From contig NW_002060946.1 of NCBI RefSeq assembly GCF_000150275.1, positions 2,561,454-2,625,453 on the forward strand: a stretch of DNA of 64,000 nt, written 5' to 3'. Below the pieces are notes generated by a model that was not told the origin of the DNA, ran no database searches, and worked only from the letters and a program-made list of their open reading frames with translations. The position numbers and the translations under genes were made by a program. Source of the DNA: Trichoplax adhaerens (taxonomy: Eukaryota; Placozoa; Uniplacotomia; Trichoplacea; Trichoplacidae). Below, piece by piece: positions 40,526 to 55,800 of this stretch. Each line of letters begins with the position of its first letter. The stretch's first letter is position 1.

Positions 40526-43500
40526 CTTAATGTCAGTTTACTAGTTTTAAATGCAATTTAAACAAATCAGAATAACGACGATAGAGATACGAAAAGATGT
40601 GGAATTCAAGTCTGAAGTATCGCTGAATGGTAGCGATAACGAATGTCAGGCAAGTTGTAAATTTCTAGGATAGACGGTTGTAATATATATCATCTTTATT
40701 AACAATAGCATGAGTCTTTAAACGATTGGACAACGAGAATAGAAAGTTTTATTGTAAGCAGTATTTTTTTATAATTTGATTAAAATACTTGACAAATAAC
40801 TACAAGCAATTACAGGGTAAGTAACAATGCTTGCACTTGATTATTTGAATTTCTGTGAAACCATGAATCGCCAGATTGTATTCAATTCTTTGATGGTAAT
40901 TGGTACAGCAGAGCGTAGATTACCATCTGCTTAAAGTCTCACGTAACTTGTAACTGTAAAAATCAATAATATTGCACTCTTCTTAATATGTTGACGTCAG
41001 ATATTGTTTCACTTTTATTTTCTATTATAATTTCTTCTTTAATTATTGATATTTACCTATAAAGAAAGCTATTTTTGCTATATAATTTATTGTTATGTTC
41101 AATCTTATCTACTATAGCGTAGGAGTATACAAGAAAAATGACCTAATCTAGATAAATATGCGGTTAGCATATATATATTTATGAAGGAATCACTAGAATA
41201 CGTATACCGAAAATAGAAAATAATAACCATAGTATTAACTGTAAAGTAAAACTGACAATAGAACTCTTTCTCCTTCAGTAGCTACCATAAGGAATGGATA
41301 TTCATTTCTTATATTTTGGTGTTTTCCATGCTATTATAGTATCCATATATTATATTAAGTAATCAGTGATGTTTCGAAAGATCTATAGTTAAGAAATAGT
41401 AAGAAGTTGTATACCTGCCCAAGTATTGTCAATCATTAGTCTGTTCAAGACAATAATTCAACATAATTACTCTAGTTATCCTTTCTACTTGTTTAGCATC
41501 GTCTACTTTCCAGTAACTCTACTTATTTCCAATTTCGTGAATTGACTTACCTGCGCGATCTTACTAATTAAATACTATAATCGCAATTATTCTTCAGAAT
41601 TAAATCGAAAATGAAAACATTAAACATTAAAGAATTAGGTAACTGAACTATCCGATTCCCATCAAATATCAATTCTTTGTCGCAGATATATATTTTTAGA
41701 AGTAATCTTAGATTTACTTGCTTACAAATCAATTCCACTAGAAAATAGCATTTTTAACTATGTTTGCTAGCAATCTTCAAATTATCTGAGTAATCGAAAT
41801 AGTCATCATAGAATAAAAGGTACCTAGATAGATACAAGAAATGGCCAGATAGATAAGTTAGTTACTACCGGTATCTTAATTTTGAACAGATTACTCCACG
41901 CCTTGCTACTTCAATATACATCATTCGCTTGTCAAATTGTTTACTAAGAGACTGCAAAAAACAATCGCTACTGAATTAATAATGTTATGCTAGAGTTAAT
42001 TCCATGTTTTATGTTGTATCATAGTTTTTCACCCTGTAATGAAATTGTAAAAGCAACATTAGACCAGCTATGATAGATGAAACTATTCATTTATATGCCA
42101 TTAACGCAATTGACTGATCGAATTCATACCGAGCTAAAGTTTTTTTACCCCCTGTTATTATATAATTAAGATTAGCATTTATCTATAGCTCCATTTGACT
42201 ATATGATGATGAGTAATCCTACTTCTTTATAATCTAAACGAATGATATGGCATGTTCATTTGAATAAACAGAAGTAGAAAAGAAAACATGTTTTCAAATT
42301 TGATTTTAGGTTTATACAGCAAATTAATAATGTGAAATGTCAAAACATGGACTACTACAGAAAATTTACCTACAAATTTAGTAATCTATGATCTGAATTA
42401 AAATATTAATGATTAGATAATTGATTGACGAGATGTATTGGTTAGACATGTTATGCCATTTAATATTCATAAGGTTATTAGGATCCAAAATTGATCGTTA
42501 TAATTTATTTATCGATGAGCTAGTTTTGTCAATTACAGTAGCAAGATGAAGTACAGCAGTAATGAAATTATCTAACTGATTTTATCAGTCGCCATCTAAT
42601 TAAATAAACAGCTTTTAGGATTGTGTAGGTACTTGATTATTATCCTTAGACACTACTGCCATGCAAAATGCTGAGAAAATTGGAAGCATTGTGAACACAA
42701 TTAAAATACACAATCTGAAGATTTGCTTTTTTTCTTTATTATAAGACTAAGTGTATTCCACTTTTAATAAATAGAAATTCAATATTTATTTTCAATCTTA
42801 TTTACATAGACAGTATACCATCAATGGTAGATCATAGAATCGAGTGTAACAATGTTATGGACAATGTGCTTTCTTGAATATACGTACTATCTAGTAGAAG
42901 TTAAATAAAGTCTTTTTCAAATTATGTAGACAGATAATTCTAGATAGCGGTTATGAATAGCAAATAAGATTGCTTTTTCAATTATGTATTGTATCAGTTA
43001 TAGCATTGTAAGTCTGTTATTCGTTTTAGTAGTAACGATAATTAAAATTTTATTTAGACCGTTACTGTGTTCCGGAGTCTATTCTAAACAATTTTTCGAA
43101 TTTAGAGTGTACTTTCTCTGTCATACTAACTTTTATGTAGTCTATAGATGATTATATTGAGCCAATGCAATGATTTAATTTTCAGATTTAATATTAATTA
43201 GAGTATTTCTTCTTTCTAAGTTACCTAAAGAATGACTGGATCTTGGCATAATAACATTTTTAACTGTTCTGATTGTAATGAATGTTCAATAAAGGAACTC
43301 TACACGGTATTATATTCTACGCAAATAGATATTCTCTATCAAGCCTGATATAGGTATTTACACAATTAAGAATCTTATTATTAAATCGATAACAGACTCT
43401 AGCATTTCGGCCTCATAAACTTTATGATTTTCAGCAATTGTGAGTGATATGCAGTATAGAATCCTAATAATGGTAATTACTAGCGCATGAACAAACAGGC

Positions 43501-46500
43501 TCATCAACCATATTTGTTTATCGAATCTTTTCGGCTATAATTACAGCAGTCCTCAATCACATCAGAAATTATCAATTTATAATAAAATAACGGATGTGAA
43601 TTAAAAGAGTTGGACATGTTATCATTCCAGTTGTTGTAATAACTTTAATTATAGGACTTCAAATTTGTCAGCATGATAAAAATTTGAAATCGTCTAAGTT
43701 TGTCTTCAAACTATAATAATTAAAATAATAAAAGAACGCAAATTTTATAAATATATATGCGTACTGTATGAGTTGATAGTGCATTAAATATAACCGCTAC
43801 AATAGCGTCAGTAATGATCAATTTAGAATAGATAAGGAAGTACTATTTGCAAAAGTTACGTTTTAAATTTCGTTTAATTGTAGTTAGAAATGTTGTTATG
43901 GAATGTAAAGTTAAAATTTCTTATTCTTAGCATTAACACGACAAATTCCGAAATGGTTTAAACTTACGCTAAAATAATATTAATATCATTGAAATTGATA
44001 TGACAATATATAATATAGATGTATACGCCTACTCATCGATGACACATATGTAAAATAATGAATAATCCTAGAATACGATCAAGCATGGTATTATATGTTG
44101 ATTAGCTAGTTTAATATCTACAATAATTGGTTAGAAATAATAATGAATTCAATTTGTAGAACTGTAATGAAATTTCATAAAAAAGAACAGATAAAGGATA
44201 ATAAATATAATTCCATTACGAGAAGATAGTTTGACGCCATTAAGAACAACAATAGTGACAAGAAATAGAATCAGAATGGTCATGTAATGTTCATAGAGTT
44301 GAAAGAATGCTTTAAAATTTTAACTATTAATAAAATTGGCACAATAGCCTGAAAACAATTCGGTCTTCTTAAAATAACTTATAAATAATTTTAGATAATG
44401 TTTATTCTATCTCACATTATTGACATAAGTTTAAGTTCATGATGCTGATTACCTTAAAGTTTTGTTATCTGCTAAATATAACAATTTCGCTTTATTCATA
44501 TTTGAATTTTACTTATACTTCTATTCTCATAAATGGTTCACAATAAAAACTTGATATTTTAACTGAACAGTAAAGACATTGTTACTTTTGAATATTGTTG
44601 ACAGCTACTAATATAACGATACTAAATATACATTTCACACTTAATCTTACAGTAAGAGTAGCAATTTCTGCCTACCGATCGCATGTATAGTTAGTTAGTT
44701 TACAAAATGCCTATGACCATTCCTACAGAAATGCAAGTGTATAAGGACTTTTTATAGATTTGCTTAAACTAAGATAGTAGAAATTTCTAAAGATACAATA
44801 CGCATGTATTAAGATACCTACATTGATTCTAGTACTTCATCTATTATAAATCATTTTGTTGATGTGATTCTTTGAGTCTTTCTCCTTCTTTCATAGCTAA
44901 GACTGCATGTCTTTAACGTCATCTTTTTCGCTCCTTATTATGTATAACAACAAGCAATTAAGTTTTATCAAAGTTATTCATTTACCATGTATAATATTGA
45001 AAATTTTCCGATCTATTAGTAATTGTTTTATCGTTTACCTTCTCACCAAAACAAAAATAAATGTATATCAATAAAAATCAATTCAACGCCTTCAATCTCA
45101 ATTACTTTAAGGCGTCTTACTATACTCACGATTTTTTTCGCAGAAAATGAATCTTTTTAATTTATCTATTTAGTACTATAATTAATAGCGTTACGGTATT
45201 ATGTGGTTATCATTACCACGAAATTATTTACATAGTTATTGTTAGAAATTCCGTCCAAAATTATTACACGGTTTATTTACTTAAATTTCAATTCTAATTG
45301 GAGTCTATCGGTAAAAGTTTTACTTATAATGACCAGTGATTGCATCACCTGTCACTATTGGACGCGTATTTTAGTCTGCTTTTATTCCAGTAGAGATTCT
45401 ATACCCTTTACTATTTAAATTATAATAAATTTTGTTGAATGTGCGCTTCTCACATATTTGCCGATATTCTATATTCCAAAAAATAGAGTACAATAATTTA
45501 GAAAGAATTCTATTCATTATCTGAGATATAGGCACATTTAGGAATTTAAAGTGTTGTCTGGCTTGAAATTTATTTTAATGTGGTAATATTAATAAGTACA
45601 AAGATACATAATAATTTTCTGATGAACATGTAGATCACCTAAATGCTATGGAAGCAACAAATTTCATTCTATCTAACGCAATTGTACACTCTTTTTATCC
45701 TAACTTTAATCATCTAGGTGATGTATCATATTTAGAAATTTTGATGCGACAATTAGTAGTTGATTTGAGTCAAATATTTCTTGAAATTGTTGATTTATTT
45801 AAGAATCGAATGCAATAAAAACAGTCTAAGAATGTTATAGTGGCTTTTATTGAATGATAATTATAATTTACTAACTCCAGCCCTTACCAATTATACAGTC
45901 AATCATCATAAAGTGTGTAAAGTAGCGGAAATTAAGTACTACATCCTATGATGATAACTGCTTATGGAAATAAATCAATAAATGCTTTTAGAGTAATAGA
46001 GATTTTAACAAGTACAAATGATAGAGAATTATTTTTGATCTATAGAACTATAGCACATATTGAATTACAATAAGCATAAAGTATATATGATACGTAATTA
46101 ATCTAAATTTTAACTTTCCTTTGCCTACGAAATAAAAATTCAATAGCTAGAGTTTCAATCGAGAATCATGAAAGTTAATGCTATCTATTCTCAAAATTTG
46201 TGTACAGGAGATTTTTCCGTAAATTATAGAAATAAAATTTTAATTAAGAATTCGGAGAAGATTTGATGATTCAGGTTATACCCTTATCGGCTTAATTGCA
46301 GCATGAAATAAAGCATATTGATGGTATATGTGTATATGTAGATATATAGATAGGTAGATGGATACATAGATGAGTAGATGAGACTGATAAGTAGATGCAT
46401 AGATGGGCAGCTAAATAATTAGATTGACATAGATAAATGGATAGATAAGTGAATAGGTAAAGTGGATAGATAGATCGATGTCGATTAACAAGTAGATAAT

Positions 46501-46817
46501 TTATATTGTAGATAAAAGAAAACTGTCTGACTAGAACGATTTAAAATGGAATTAATAAAAGGGATATTTCAGCCAGATTACTTTATTCTATAAAATGAAT
46601 AAGCAGGTTGTCTATAAGATAGTTCATCGATAAATTATTTACTATACAATACTGTATATCTGACTTTAATAGTTAATCTTATCTAATTGGATATGTTACG
46701 GTCAATCCCGGGGATACATCTGTAACACCCAGAATAAGCAGGCTGTCTATAAGATAGTTCATCAATAAATTATTTACTATATAATACTGTATATTTGACT
46801 TTAATACTTAATCTTAT
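40526..46817. other. 6.3 kb intergenic region between receptors C and D
   Basis: Upstream flank of receptor C and downstream flank of receptor D. I saw no receptor-exon landmarks and no other gene. The sequence is AT-rich with many stops in all frames. At the right end lie a GATA-type microsatellite (46325-46500) and a 135-bp duplication that overlaps the end of receptor D. Confidence 0.5.
46325..46500. repeat. Imperfect GATA/TAGA microsatellite
   Basis: A run of degenerate four-base units (gata, gatg, taga, gtag) such as tagataggtagatggataca, with interruptions. It reads as a decayed tetranucleotide repeat. Confidence 0.8.
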
Positions 46818-46845
46818 CTAATTGGATACATCAGCAACAGCCAGA
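46597..46845. repeat. 135-bp tandem duplication overlapping the 3' end of receptor D
   Basis: Two copies share aataagcagg.tgtctataag, gatagttcatc.ataaatta and taatcttatctaattggata. The anchors aagcagg fall at 46601 and 46736, and ggata at 46689 and 46824, so the period is exactly 135. The right-hand copy contains the last codons and stop of receptor D (46818). The left-hand copy carries a diverged version of this coding end inside the 3' flank. Confidence 0.85.
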
Positions 46846-49800
46846 TGAATGACAGGAGCTTCTTTCGGTTTTGGATTAATAGCATTTCCATGACTATTTC
46901 CATGGCTGTAATCGACCTCTTTAGATTGACTTTTATTAGTCCCATTAGTTAAGTCGATAGTCGTATCCTTAACCTTCTGCATTCTACAGAATTTCGGTAA
47001 AAAGATAATAGACATCATTACAGTTATTGATATCCAAATAATAGACCCATCGATAATAAAATAGGGAGTAGGTATAATTGAATCCAAGGCAAATCTTAAA
47101 GGTCCAGTTATCACCACAACTACAGCAAAATTATACACAATCGTAATCGTTAAACGAGCATCGTTTAAGTCCTTGTAGGGAACATTGCGTGTACCATAGG
47201 CTACTATCATGCCGAACAAGAGCAAAATAGTTTCTTTAGTACCCAGTACTAGCATCCAATATGCCAAGTATGATGAAGAACAGTAATATATTTGTTTGAC
47301 ATGGGTTACGTCAGGATTATCAACTGAAGGCTAAATAACCACAGAAGATAGAGAAAATAAAACGCACTTATTATTGAGTAAAAGCCAAAGATTCTAATTT
47401 TTAAGAAGTAAGTTATTATCCATCAACTCTGGATTTCACACAATTTATATCTATGAAAATAGATCTCTTTCACTTGTTACACTACTTGCTAGTATTCAAA
47501 TCTTCTAATTAGGTTGGAACTGCCAAATTTTAGGTAAATCACTATACTCAGCCTGACTATAATAATACTTAATATTGTATTGGCATAATTAAATCTCTTT
47601 TATACCTTGCTTTCAACGACCGTTGTTATCATTCTTAGTGGATCTATGATTGACCATAGGGATAAAATAATGGCATCGATCAGCAAGAAAATACCAATCA
47701 ATTTCATTAAAGATCTATCGGAGATTTTCTGCAATTAAAAATTTTTAGAATTATAAGAGATTTGGGATTCAATTTGAATTCTTTAGTCTTTAGATTCCAA
47801 TAGATCAAAGGTTAATCTATCCTTTGTCATCATGTTCACTTCGAAAAAGCAATCGAAATATTTCATCAACTAAATTGATGGACTTAAAACTAACCCGTCG
47901 GCGAGGTTTGCCTTGTACACTTGCATAAATTACATATATACGAAAAGCTTTGCTGAATATGGCACCCATCGACAAAGTAAAGCCAATTGGTAAAAACCAC
48001 TTCCATATCTAATAGAAATTATAACAGAATGAGCGGGTAGCATTAATGTTGGCGTAGCGAATTTAACCATTTCATCAAGAATTATCGATTGAGAACGTTT
48101 TCATCTCTCCTTTATAGGTAAGTTAACTACTCGTATTTTATATCTACCTCACATAACACTACTGGGATAATTGGATCTGTTACTTGATACTTGACCGCCT
48201 GGTATAAGCTATAACTTATATTCGCTAGATACATAAAAATGGCTCCAACACAGATAAAAATGTTAACTGTTGGCGAAGACACTTTAATGCTGCGGATATT
48301 TCGATATTTATTATTGATGCCCAAAATTGTTAAACTGAAAGGAACACCAAGAAGAGACAAAGTAGCAATAATAAGGGCTGCAGTAAAGTTTACTTCTAGG
48401 GGTATGATAATGTTAATAATTTGTGAGCCATCAGTAGGTACTTTTCTCCCTAAAGTATACGTAATCAATCATCAAATTGTTGCTTCAGTCAATTTCAGAA
48501 GAAAGTTTCATTTTTGACTCATGTTTAGCTTGATAGCAGTTATCATTTGTTAATATCTATCTTTATTAAATTAGTATTTTTTCTAACGAAAACGATTCTA
48601 ATAAATGCCGCAGTAACAATTTAGCCTTAGCTAATATTTAAAAAATTTTGTAACTAAAATTGATAATCAATACGTACTGTTCCAGTGGAAATTCGCCGAA
48701 CCTCCGGTGTAGTTCAACTTATCTTTGATGCCATCGTAAATTCCGACAAAATTTCTAGTATTATCTAGTCAGTATTAATAGGACTTAATTGAGCTCCTAA
48801 TTACTAATAATGTCGGTTTATCATTATTAGGAGTATTTTCAAAATTTTAATTTCGTATTATCATATAAAACTAGCCGAACTACAGATAAGGCCGTGATCG
48901 ATACTTACCAACTCTCTGGAGGACGGTTAGTGTACCCGTTCTATCCCCTGTTGCAGTAAATTTAACTGTTCCCTATTATGAAATTGAATAATTGAATTTG
49001 TTTGTATTAGAACACTCTATTCCATTATCCAGTTACATCTTGATTACAAACATCACTAAGCGATCCGAGTTGTAATATAATTTATGGTTATTTTACCGTA
49101 AGTGGATATACAGATCATATTTTTAATTTAAGACTAAATGGTAAACACGATATAATATAAAAGATTTGTGCTTCGATCGATTGGCTCAAGAATCATTACT
49201 AACCGTAATACCCTCAAAATAGAGCGCGAACATTTCTTTTTTTATTAATTCCGACATTTTGGAGTTATTGTAGGTAAAATCTTCTAATAATTTGTTATCG
49301 TATTTGGCCGGGTTAGCCTGTAATTCATTAAGGGTTGCATTCAATGATAATGCAACCGCCCAAGCTGTATCATAACCGTAAGGATGATAGGAGTTCGATT
49401 TGTACTTATTAATAGTCGGCCAACGATGAAGATTTTCCATATACTGTGTAGTGGTCTATAAGTAAAAACAATAAAGACCATCATTAAAAGAAGACTGAAA
49501 GACCAAATCGTAAATAAATCTTAGTCGTTATATTCTATGCAATAAAAATGAACGAGCTCTTCTTTGCTTTGCATTCGTTCATGCTAAGTACCGGTGCTAG
49601 TTCTATCTTTCGAGGTATATAAATATCAGTTAATCAACATATTGAAGGAGCAGTTTTCTTTTAACTTGTTAGTTTAGTCATAAATCAGGTATACATTCAC
49701 TTTCGATTCGAATAAATTATACTTTGCGAAGGTTAATTCTAGCAGCTAATGTAAATTAGCAGGATATACAACGATTAGAGTCTTCCTGAAAAATTGACAC

Positions 49801-52800
49801 ACTATTCAACTCACCACTCCGCTAATTGCTCTTTTGCCATCAGTTCTTAAATTGATAGTATCAGTAAGGATAACATGATTAATCGCGCTTTTTAACTCTG
49901 CAGGTGTGCAGTGAGTATCATTGTAATTCCACCAATTCATCGAATAAAATCCTGGAATAAACCATACTCGTTCTACAGTTTCATTAAGAAATCCTAATTT
50001 GTGTGCCTAGATGAATTTCAATTAATGCTTTATTGATTCACTCATTCAAATATACAATTGATGAGGATAGTCGTAAAACTTGTTTAGGCAACAGTTATTT
50101 TAGTCACTGTGACAGCAGCATTGACTTCAAGACATCTAATTATATAGAACATATATTTAAAACAATACTATACTTAATGTAATACATCTGGAGTGGTTGT
50201 AGTTATTTGGAATATTCACTGCATTCCGTCATACTTTACGATCGTGAAATGCAAAAGGTAGAATAAGGTAATGTTGTAACAGTGATAATTTGAACAGCTA
50301 AAATAATACAACTGTAGTGTATTCAGTCCCACGACTATAAAAAGCAAAAAATTACAGGTAAAATCTGACGATCGTCAACAGCCATAGCTAGTGTTGATAT
50401 TTTTCATTTTATAGACCTTTATCATGGTAGTGTGGTAATATTCATTACATAATTAATCTTGGTTTATGGTACTATCATGCTGCTAATACATCGATTTATG
50501 TTGCTACATACTACAATAATCCAAGAAATAGATTCAGTATATAGTAAAACAGATCTAATCGATGGTAATGAAGATGTGGAATGTTAGCATTGTCGATAAC
50601 CTCAATAATAGTATATCATGGCACTTACCCAACAAAATACAAGTCTTGCCTTGGATGAATACATGTTAACCACAATAATCCTGGCATCTTTTCTCTGCAA
50701 AGGAAGTCTTTGTGTTAATTTAATATCATCAAGGGTTTAATACCGATGATAAATTGAAGGTGTGAATGTAAAATTATCGCGATTGATATTGTTTGCAATT
50801 CTATCAGGTCAAGATATGAACTTTGTTGATATTTTGCTCTAGTAATCAAAGTGATCGTTTCTAATTTCAAGAATTCAATAAACAAAAGTTTTATTTTAAA
50901 TACTATTATATTGCGAATATTCAGTAATATAAAGCACGAGAAGAAACATCAGTACTACATTTTCTTTTCATCTATCTTCAGGTAGCTTTTTGTTTAGAAA
51001 ACTCTTGACGAACGTGATCACGCATAATGGATAAAGTTAGGTAAACAGTATAAAATTTTAATTTTATACAAGACCTTCAAATTTTCAACTTGTAATTTTG
51101 GATCATCTTGAAAACTTTCTATGGCTACGATACTATGATTGATCATTTTCTGTTTTAAGCGGATCAGTAAATCCTGCGTCATCTATTAAGAGAGAAATCG
51201 ACGTCATCAAGTATGGAACATGATGTTTTGCATTAAAAAATAAAAGCTTACAAAAGTGTTTTCAAAGTCTAAAATAATATCTATCTATTTTGTATTTGAT
51301 ATATGGATGACCTTAACAATCATATGCGCATTCCCGAAAATATGTATGGATTTAAAAAATGGATACTCCCAATTCAATACCGTAGTAAAAGGACTATCAG
51401 TTATGATTTATAACTGAGGATCGATAAATTACCAAAGATGAAAAAAGAACTAACTTATGATAAATTTTGATTAGATAGAATAGGTAGTTTGTAATAGTAT
51501 ATTAGTTAAAGAAATAATCATACTCTAATTAAGCAAGCAAATAAGGTAACCTATATTAACTACAATTGATTGTCAGTATATAAATTAACGCTTCTGCTAT
51601 TTTATTACTAGCTTATTTTGTTGAGTACAATTGTTTATATGACGTAGCTGAGGTAAAAAAGATCAAAAGACAATTATAGGTCATTAGCTGAGCCCAAGAA
51701 TCATCTCTTATAGTGCTAAATCATATTTAATAACCAGTACAACATTCGTTTACCCTCTAACTAGTACATCCAGACTTTAATTCCGTTAAATCAAATGATA
51801 AATTGTATTTTAAATAGTGAGTGTACCATATATATCAAATTCCGTTTAACAAATGTAAATTCTGACTAAAACAAATTAATTCAATTTTGTAGAAATTGAA
51901 CATTCACATGAAACGTCTGGTATAAAAGGACCGTATTGAACAATGAGTAAAAATATAGGGTAAATAGTTTTTTACGCTATTTGATACGAATAATTTGGCT
52001 AAATAACTTTCTAAATCAACTTTTACGTTTAATTGTTATTTGATCATGATTAGTTTTAATTGACATAAAATTTAATTTACGTTTATAAATACCGAAGGTT
52101 TGTATAAAGTATCTGCGGCAGAAATACATATCGAACAATCAATGGAGCGATAAGCATCAAAATTTTTGCACTATTTGCTAAAATGTAATTCGGAGTAAAA
52201 AAGGCTATCTAAGGTCTAATCATTTCATTGCACTTGAATTACCAATAGTGGAGAATTATCAAGACATGGAAAAGATATTTGATTTTATATACGGTGCAAA
52301 AAAATAAATTATTTGATGATGTATAGCTAATTTTATACTGTAATAGGTGATAATGTCTACGATTGTGAACAGTTAATGTGATAATAATAGACATGTAGAC
52401 AGTCTGGCACAAAATGTTGACGTGTTGCGGGCTACATTGAAAGGTTATTGTAGACTTGAATGTAAATAGCAGGAAATATTAACCAAGTGAACCAATATGG
52501 TAAAGAAATTACTACCACTGAAGACAATAAACGATTAAAATAATACCTTACAGAATTGGATTTGCTTTTTACGTACAGTAGTAACTGTACATGAACACGA
52601 TATGGGAATTTGATAAAAGTCATTAATAGATATTGATAGAGCAAATAGTCATCAATTTTTTATTATTTCAAGTTTTTAAGGGTTTGTTCCGCGTGCTTAG
52701 TCATACTAATTTTCAACTTTAAATATTAGAAAATTGGCAAGGAAATGATATTGTATGGTATGCTAACTTGTATAAAATCATAATTTGATAATTTATATAA

Positions 52801-55800
52801 CGGCACTGTGTACTTGTATTGAATCGGTTATAGCTTATTCCGCCATGGCATTCCTTCATATCTTATCAGGTGATACCTACCAGTGAAAAATAATTGGAAT
52901 TTTCGGTTTGATGGATAGTTGCAATTCTAGACCAGTTAAAGTGACGCATAACTGCAATTCGGGGGCCATTATAGGACGAATCTGGCATTGCCATTCGAAA
53001 GAACGTTTTATATCGACTTTTATCGCTAAGGACGGGCGATGCAGCGATATAGGATATCTAACCATTAATTATAGATTAAAAATTAGGAGGTGGTACAGCA
53101 ATGGCAATTACAGCTCAATTAGGAAGTAAATTGAGGATGCCGAAATAGCATAATAGATCAAGTTTTCTATGATATAATAAAGTGGAGCGTAAACATGCTA
53201 CAACAGTATTTAATATTTTTCTGTAAAATTTTCTAGTAAAATTAATTGTATCCTATAGAAAATCGAATTTTTTTATAGGGATTTCACTTATCATTACAGG
53301 TTATCTAAGTGTAGCCTACGTAATATTTACCAAGTAACTGATAGTAAACACGGCATGATTATTATAGCAGCTTTATAATTAGAATATCAAGACTATTATC
53401 CAGTGGCAAACAATCGGATGCAATATAGGAGTATCCAAGCTAAAACAATAATATCTTTCTCTATACCTAGATTTCTTTCTAAATTGATATTTAAAATAGG
53501 CAATTAAATAACGCAGTTTTATCCAAGATTACAGCTATATTACCATAATTAAGTTGTAATATGGACAAGCTTCAGCAATAGGCTGCGTTGACATTGAACA
53601 ACCATCACCAACTAGCATAATTTTAGTAGGCTCTTTCGCTATTTCTTCCATAAACAATGAGGTAGAATAGCCAGCTAAACACTATGTGATAAAAGCACAA
53701 ACTTTAGAATTGCAATGACTATACCTTGACAAACGTTATGTCTAGGGTGCGATTTTGCAGAATACCATAATAATTTGGTCATGGATGAGTGATAAAATAC
53801 AGTCTAAATCTGTAAGATATTATAATTTAAGCTGCTATGATTGAATTATCCATTACATCGTTGTTTAAAAATAAGTCATTCCTTTTTCGATATTACTTTC
53901 ATTGTTTGATTAAATTATAAAAAAACTCAACCATGTCTGGACTTATTTTGCCGTTACTTTATAAATGCTTTCATTGAAAATTAAAATTATTACTACTTAT
54001 TTAGATATATCGATATAATTATCTTGTCTTTTTCTAGTTAATTACATTTTGATAGACATTGCGGGTGGTAGTATATAGTTTACTGCATACAACTTTACGC
54101 GAACTGGTATAAATGGTGTCAATATATTCAAAGAATCAATAATAAGAATGACATTGTTCTAAGATGATACGCTGTTTTAATAATATCATCATGATTAGCG
54201 TTCTTTAAGGTTGAACAGCTTTATGATGCTATTATTCTATTATTTTTTTATCAAAAAGACACCTGCAGTTATGTTGTTATTACACTTTGAATAAAATGAT
54301 TAAACAAATTACTTAAATATGGGTAATTTTTTACCGGGGAGGGAGAATAGGTATATAGGTCTTCAATGATTCAATATATCAATATTATTAGATCGATAAA
54401 AAATACCTAGACGTTTGGTTAATCGTATGATGCAGGCATTTGTTAAACTTTTTTAGTTTATGAACTGGATGAAACCCTAACATTTGCGTTTCTGTTAACT
54501 CTTGATTAACTGCATACATACATTCTTATTCAACTTGACATTACGGTATATACTATATACTTTCAAAGTTAGTCTAAGATATTAATGTATTTTAATCCGG
54601 TTATGCTATAAGACATACAGAAAGTATAGTACAATTGATCTCTTTAAATATTATAATTGATTCAATTTTTAAATGTTAATGAAGGTAACCAATCTTAAAA
54701 ATTAATGTCAAAGTAATAGAAATAAGGCTTAAAAATAACGTCTTGATCTCAAAAATCAAGGATGTTGTTAGAAGTGATTCCGCATTTAATAACGAAGAAC
54801 TATCGTAATGAAGATTTACAGTAATTAAGATAAGTTAGGTGATTATCAATTATCTATCCTATAAGGTACGGCCTGACTAATAAATTATTAATAAAATGAA
54901 ATTAAGATTGAATTATTTCCTGTAATATAAGAATTTCAATCTAATCGATCTATAGCCTATTAAAAACTATATTAATTTTATCCGACTAAATTGCACTTTA
55001 TCCGGGTATACGAGATCTTTAGTATTTTTATTTTTTTATATAACAAGAGTTGAACTTTTTTGTAAGTAAATATCATTATGTAAAGCCATAATGATGGTTA
55101 TGTGGATTATTAAATGAGTTATTTCAGCTACAAGATTAATCCTGAGAATTCATTAAACTTATGAAAAGATATTGACGAATATCATACGTACTTTGGCTCA
55201 TTTTAACAAATACTTAAGTTATAATTACTGTAGATGTAAGGAAAATTCGATACGCTAACAAATGGGAAAATTCCATTTTTCTAAAGGACAGCTTAATTTC
55301 AAATTAGTTATGATATTACAAACGATGTACTTTTAGTCTTATACATAATATCTGTTGATAGACAGTATTTGGTATATTTTTTATAAAGTATATTAGCAAT
55401 GAATATTTATCTAGTAAGTATCATCGATGTAAGTATTGAAACCTGCCATTAAAACTGCCTATCTTTAGAAATGTAGTTACTGGTAGAGTAACGTTAGTGT
55501 CGATGAAAATGAGCGAATTTTTATCTTTGCTATTGCGATAAAACTGATTGTAAATATGAACATTTTGACTCAAATATAACTAGTTGAGGTAGTACCTTAC
55601 CTTTGTGTCACTCCAATTTATTTCCAATTTGTAATCTGCCAAGACCTGGCTACTATTATTAATTTCTGCAAAGCCCATTTCTAAAGCAGGCAGCATTCCT
55701 GCAGCGGAAAATCCTCCCGACGCGGAAATATCAATAGGTACGAAACCCGATAAATGTAATTTTTTATGCTTGAAAGCAGCGACTTTAGAGAATATTAACA

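Noticed and set aside
48239-48517. Plus-strand frame of 92 codons
   Set aside because: Antisense shadow of the receptor D exon at 48148-48449.
52908-53129. Plus-strand frame of 73 codons
   Set aside because: Antisense shadow of the receptor D ligand-domain exon at 52881-53057; the - strand frame of 62 codons here is the wrong phase.
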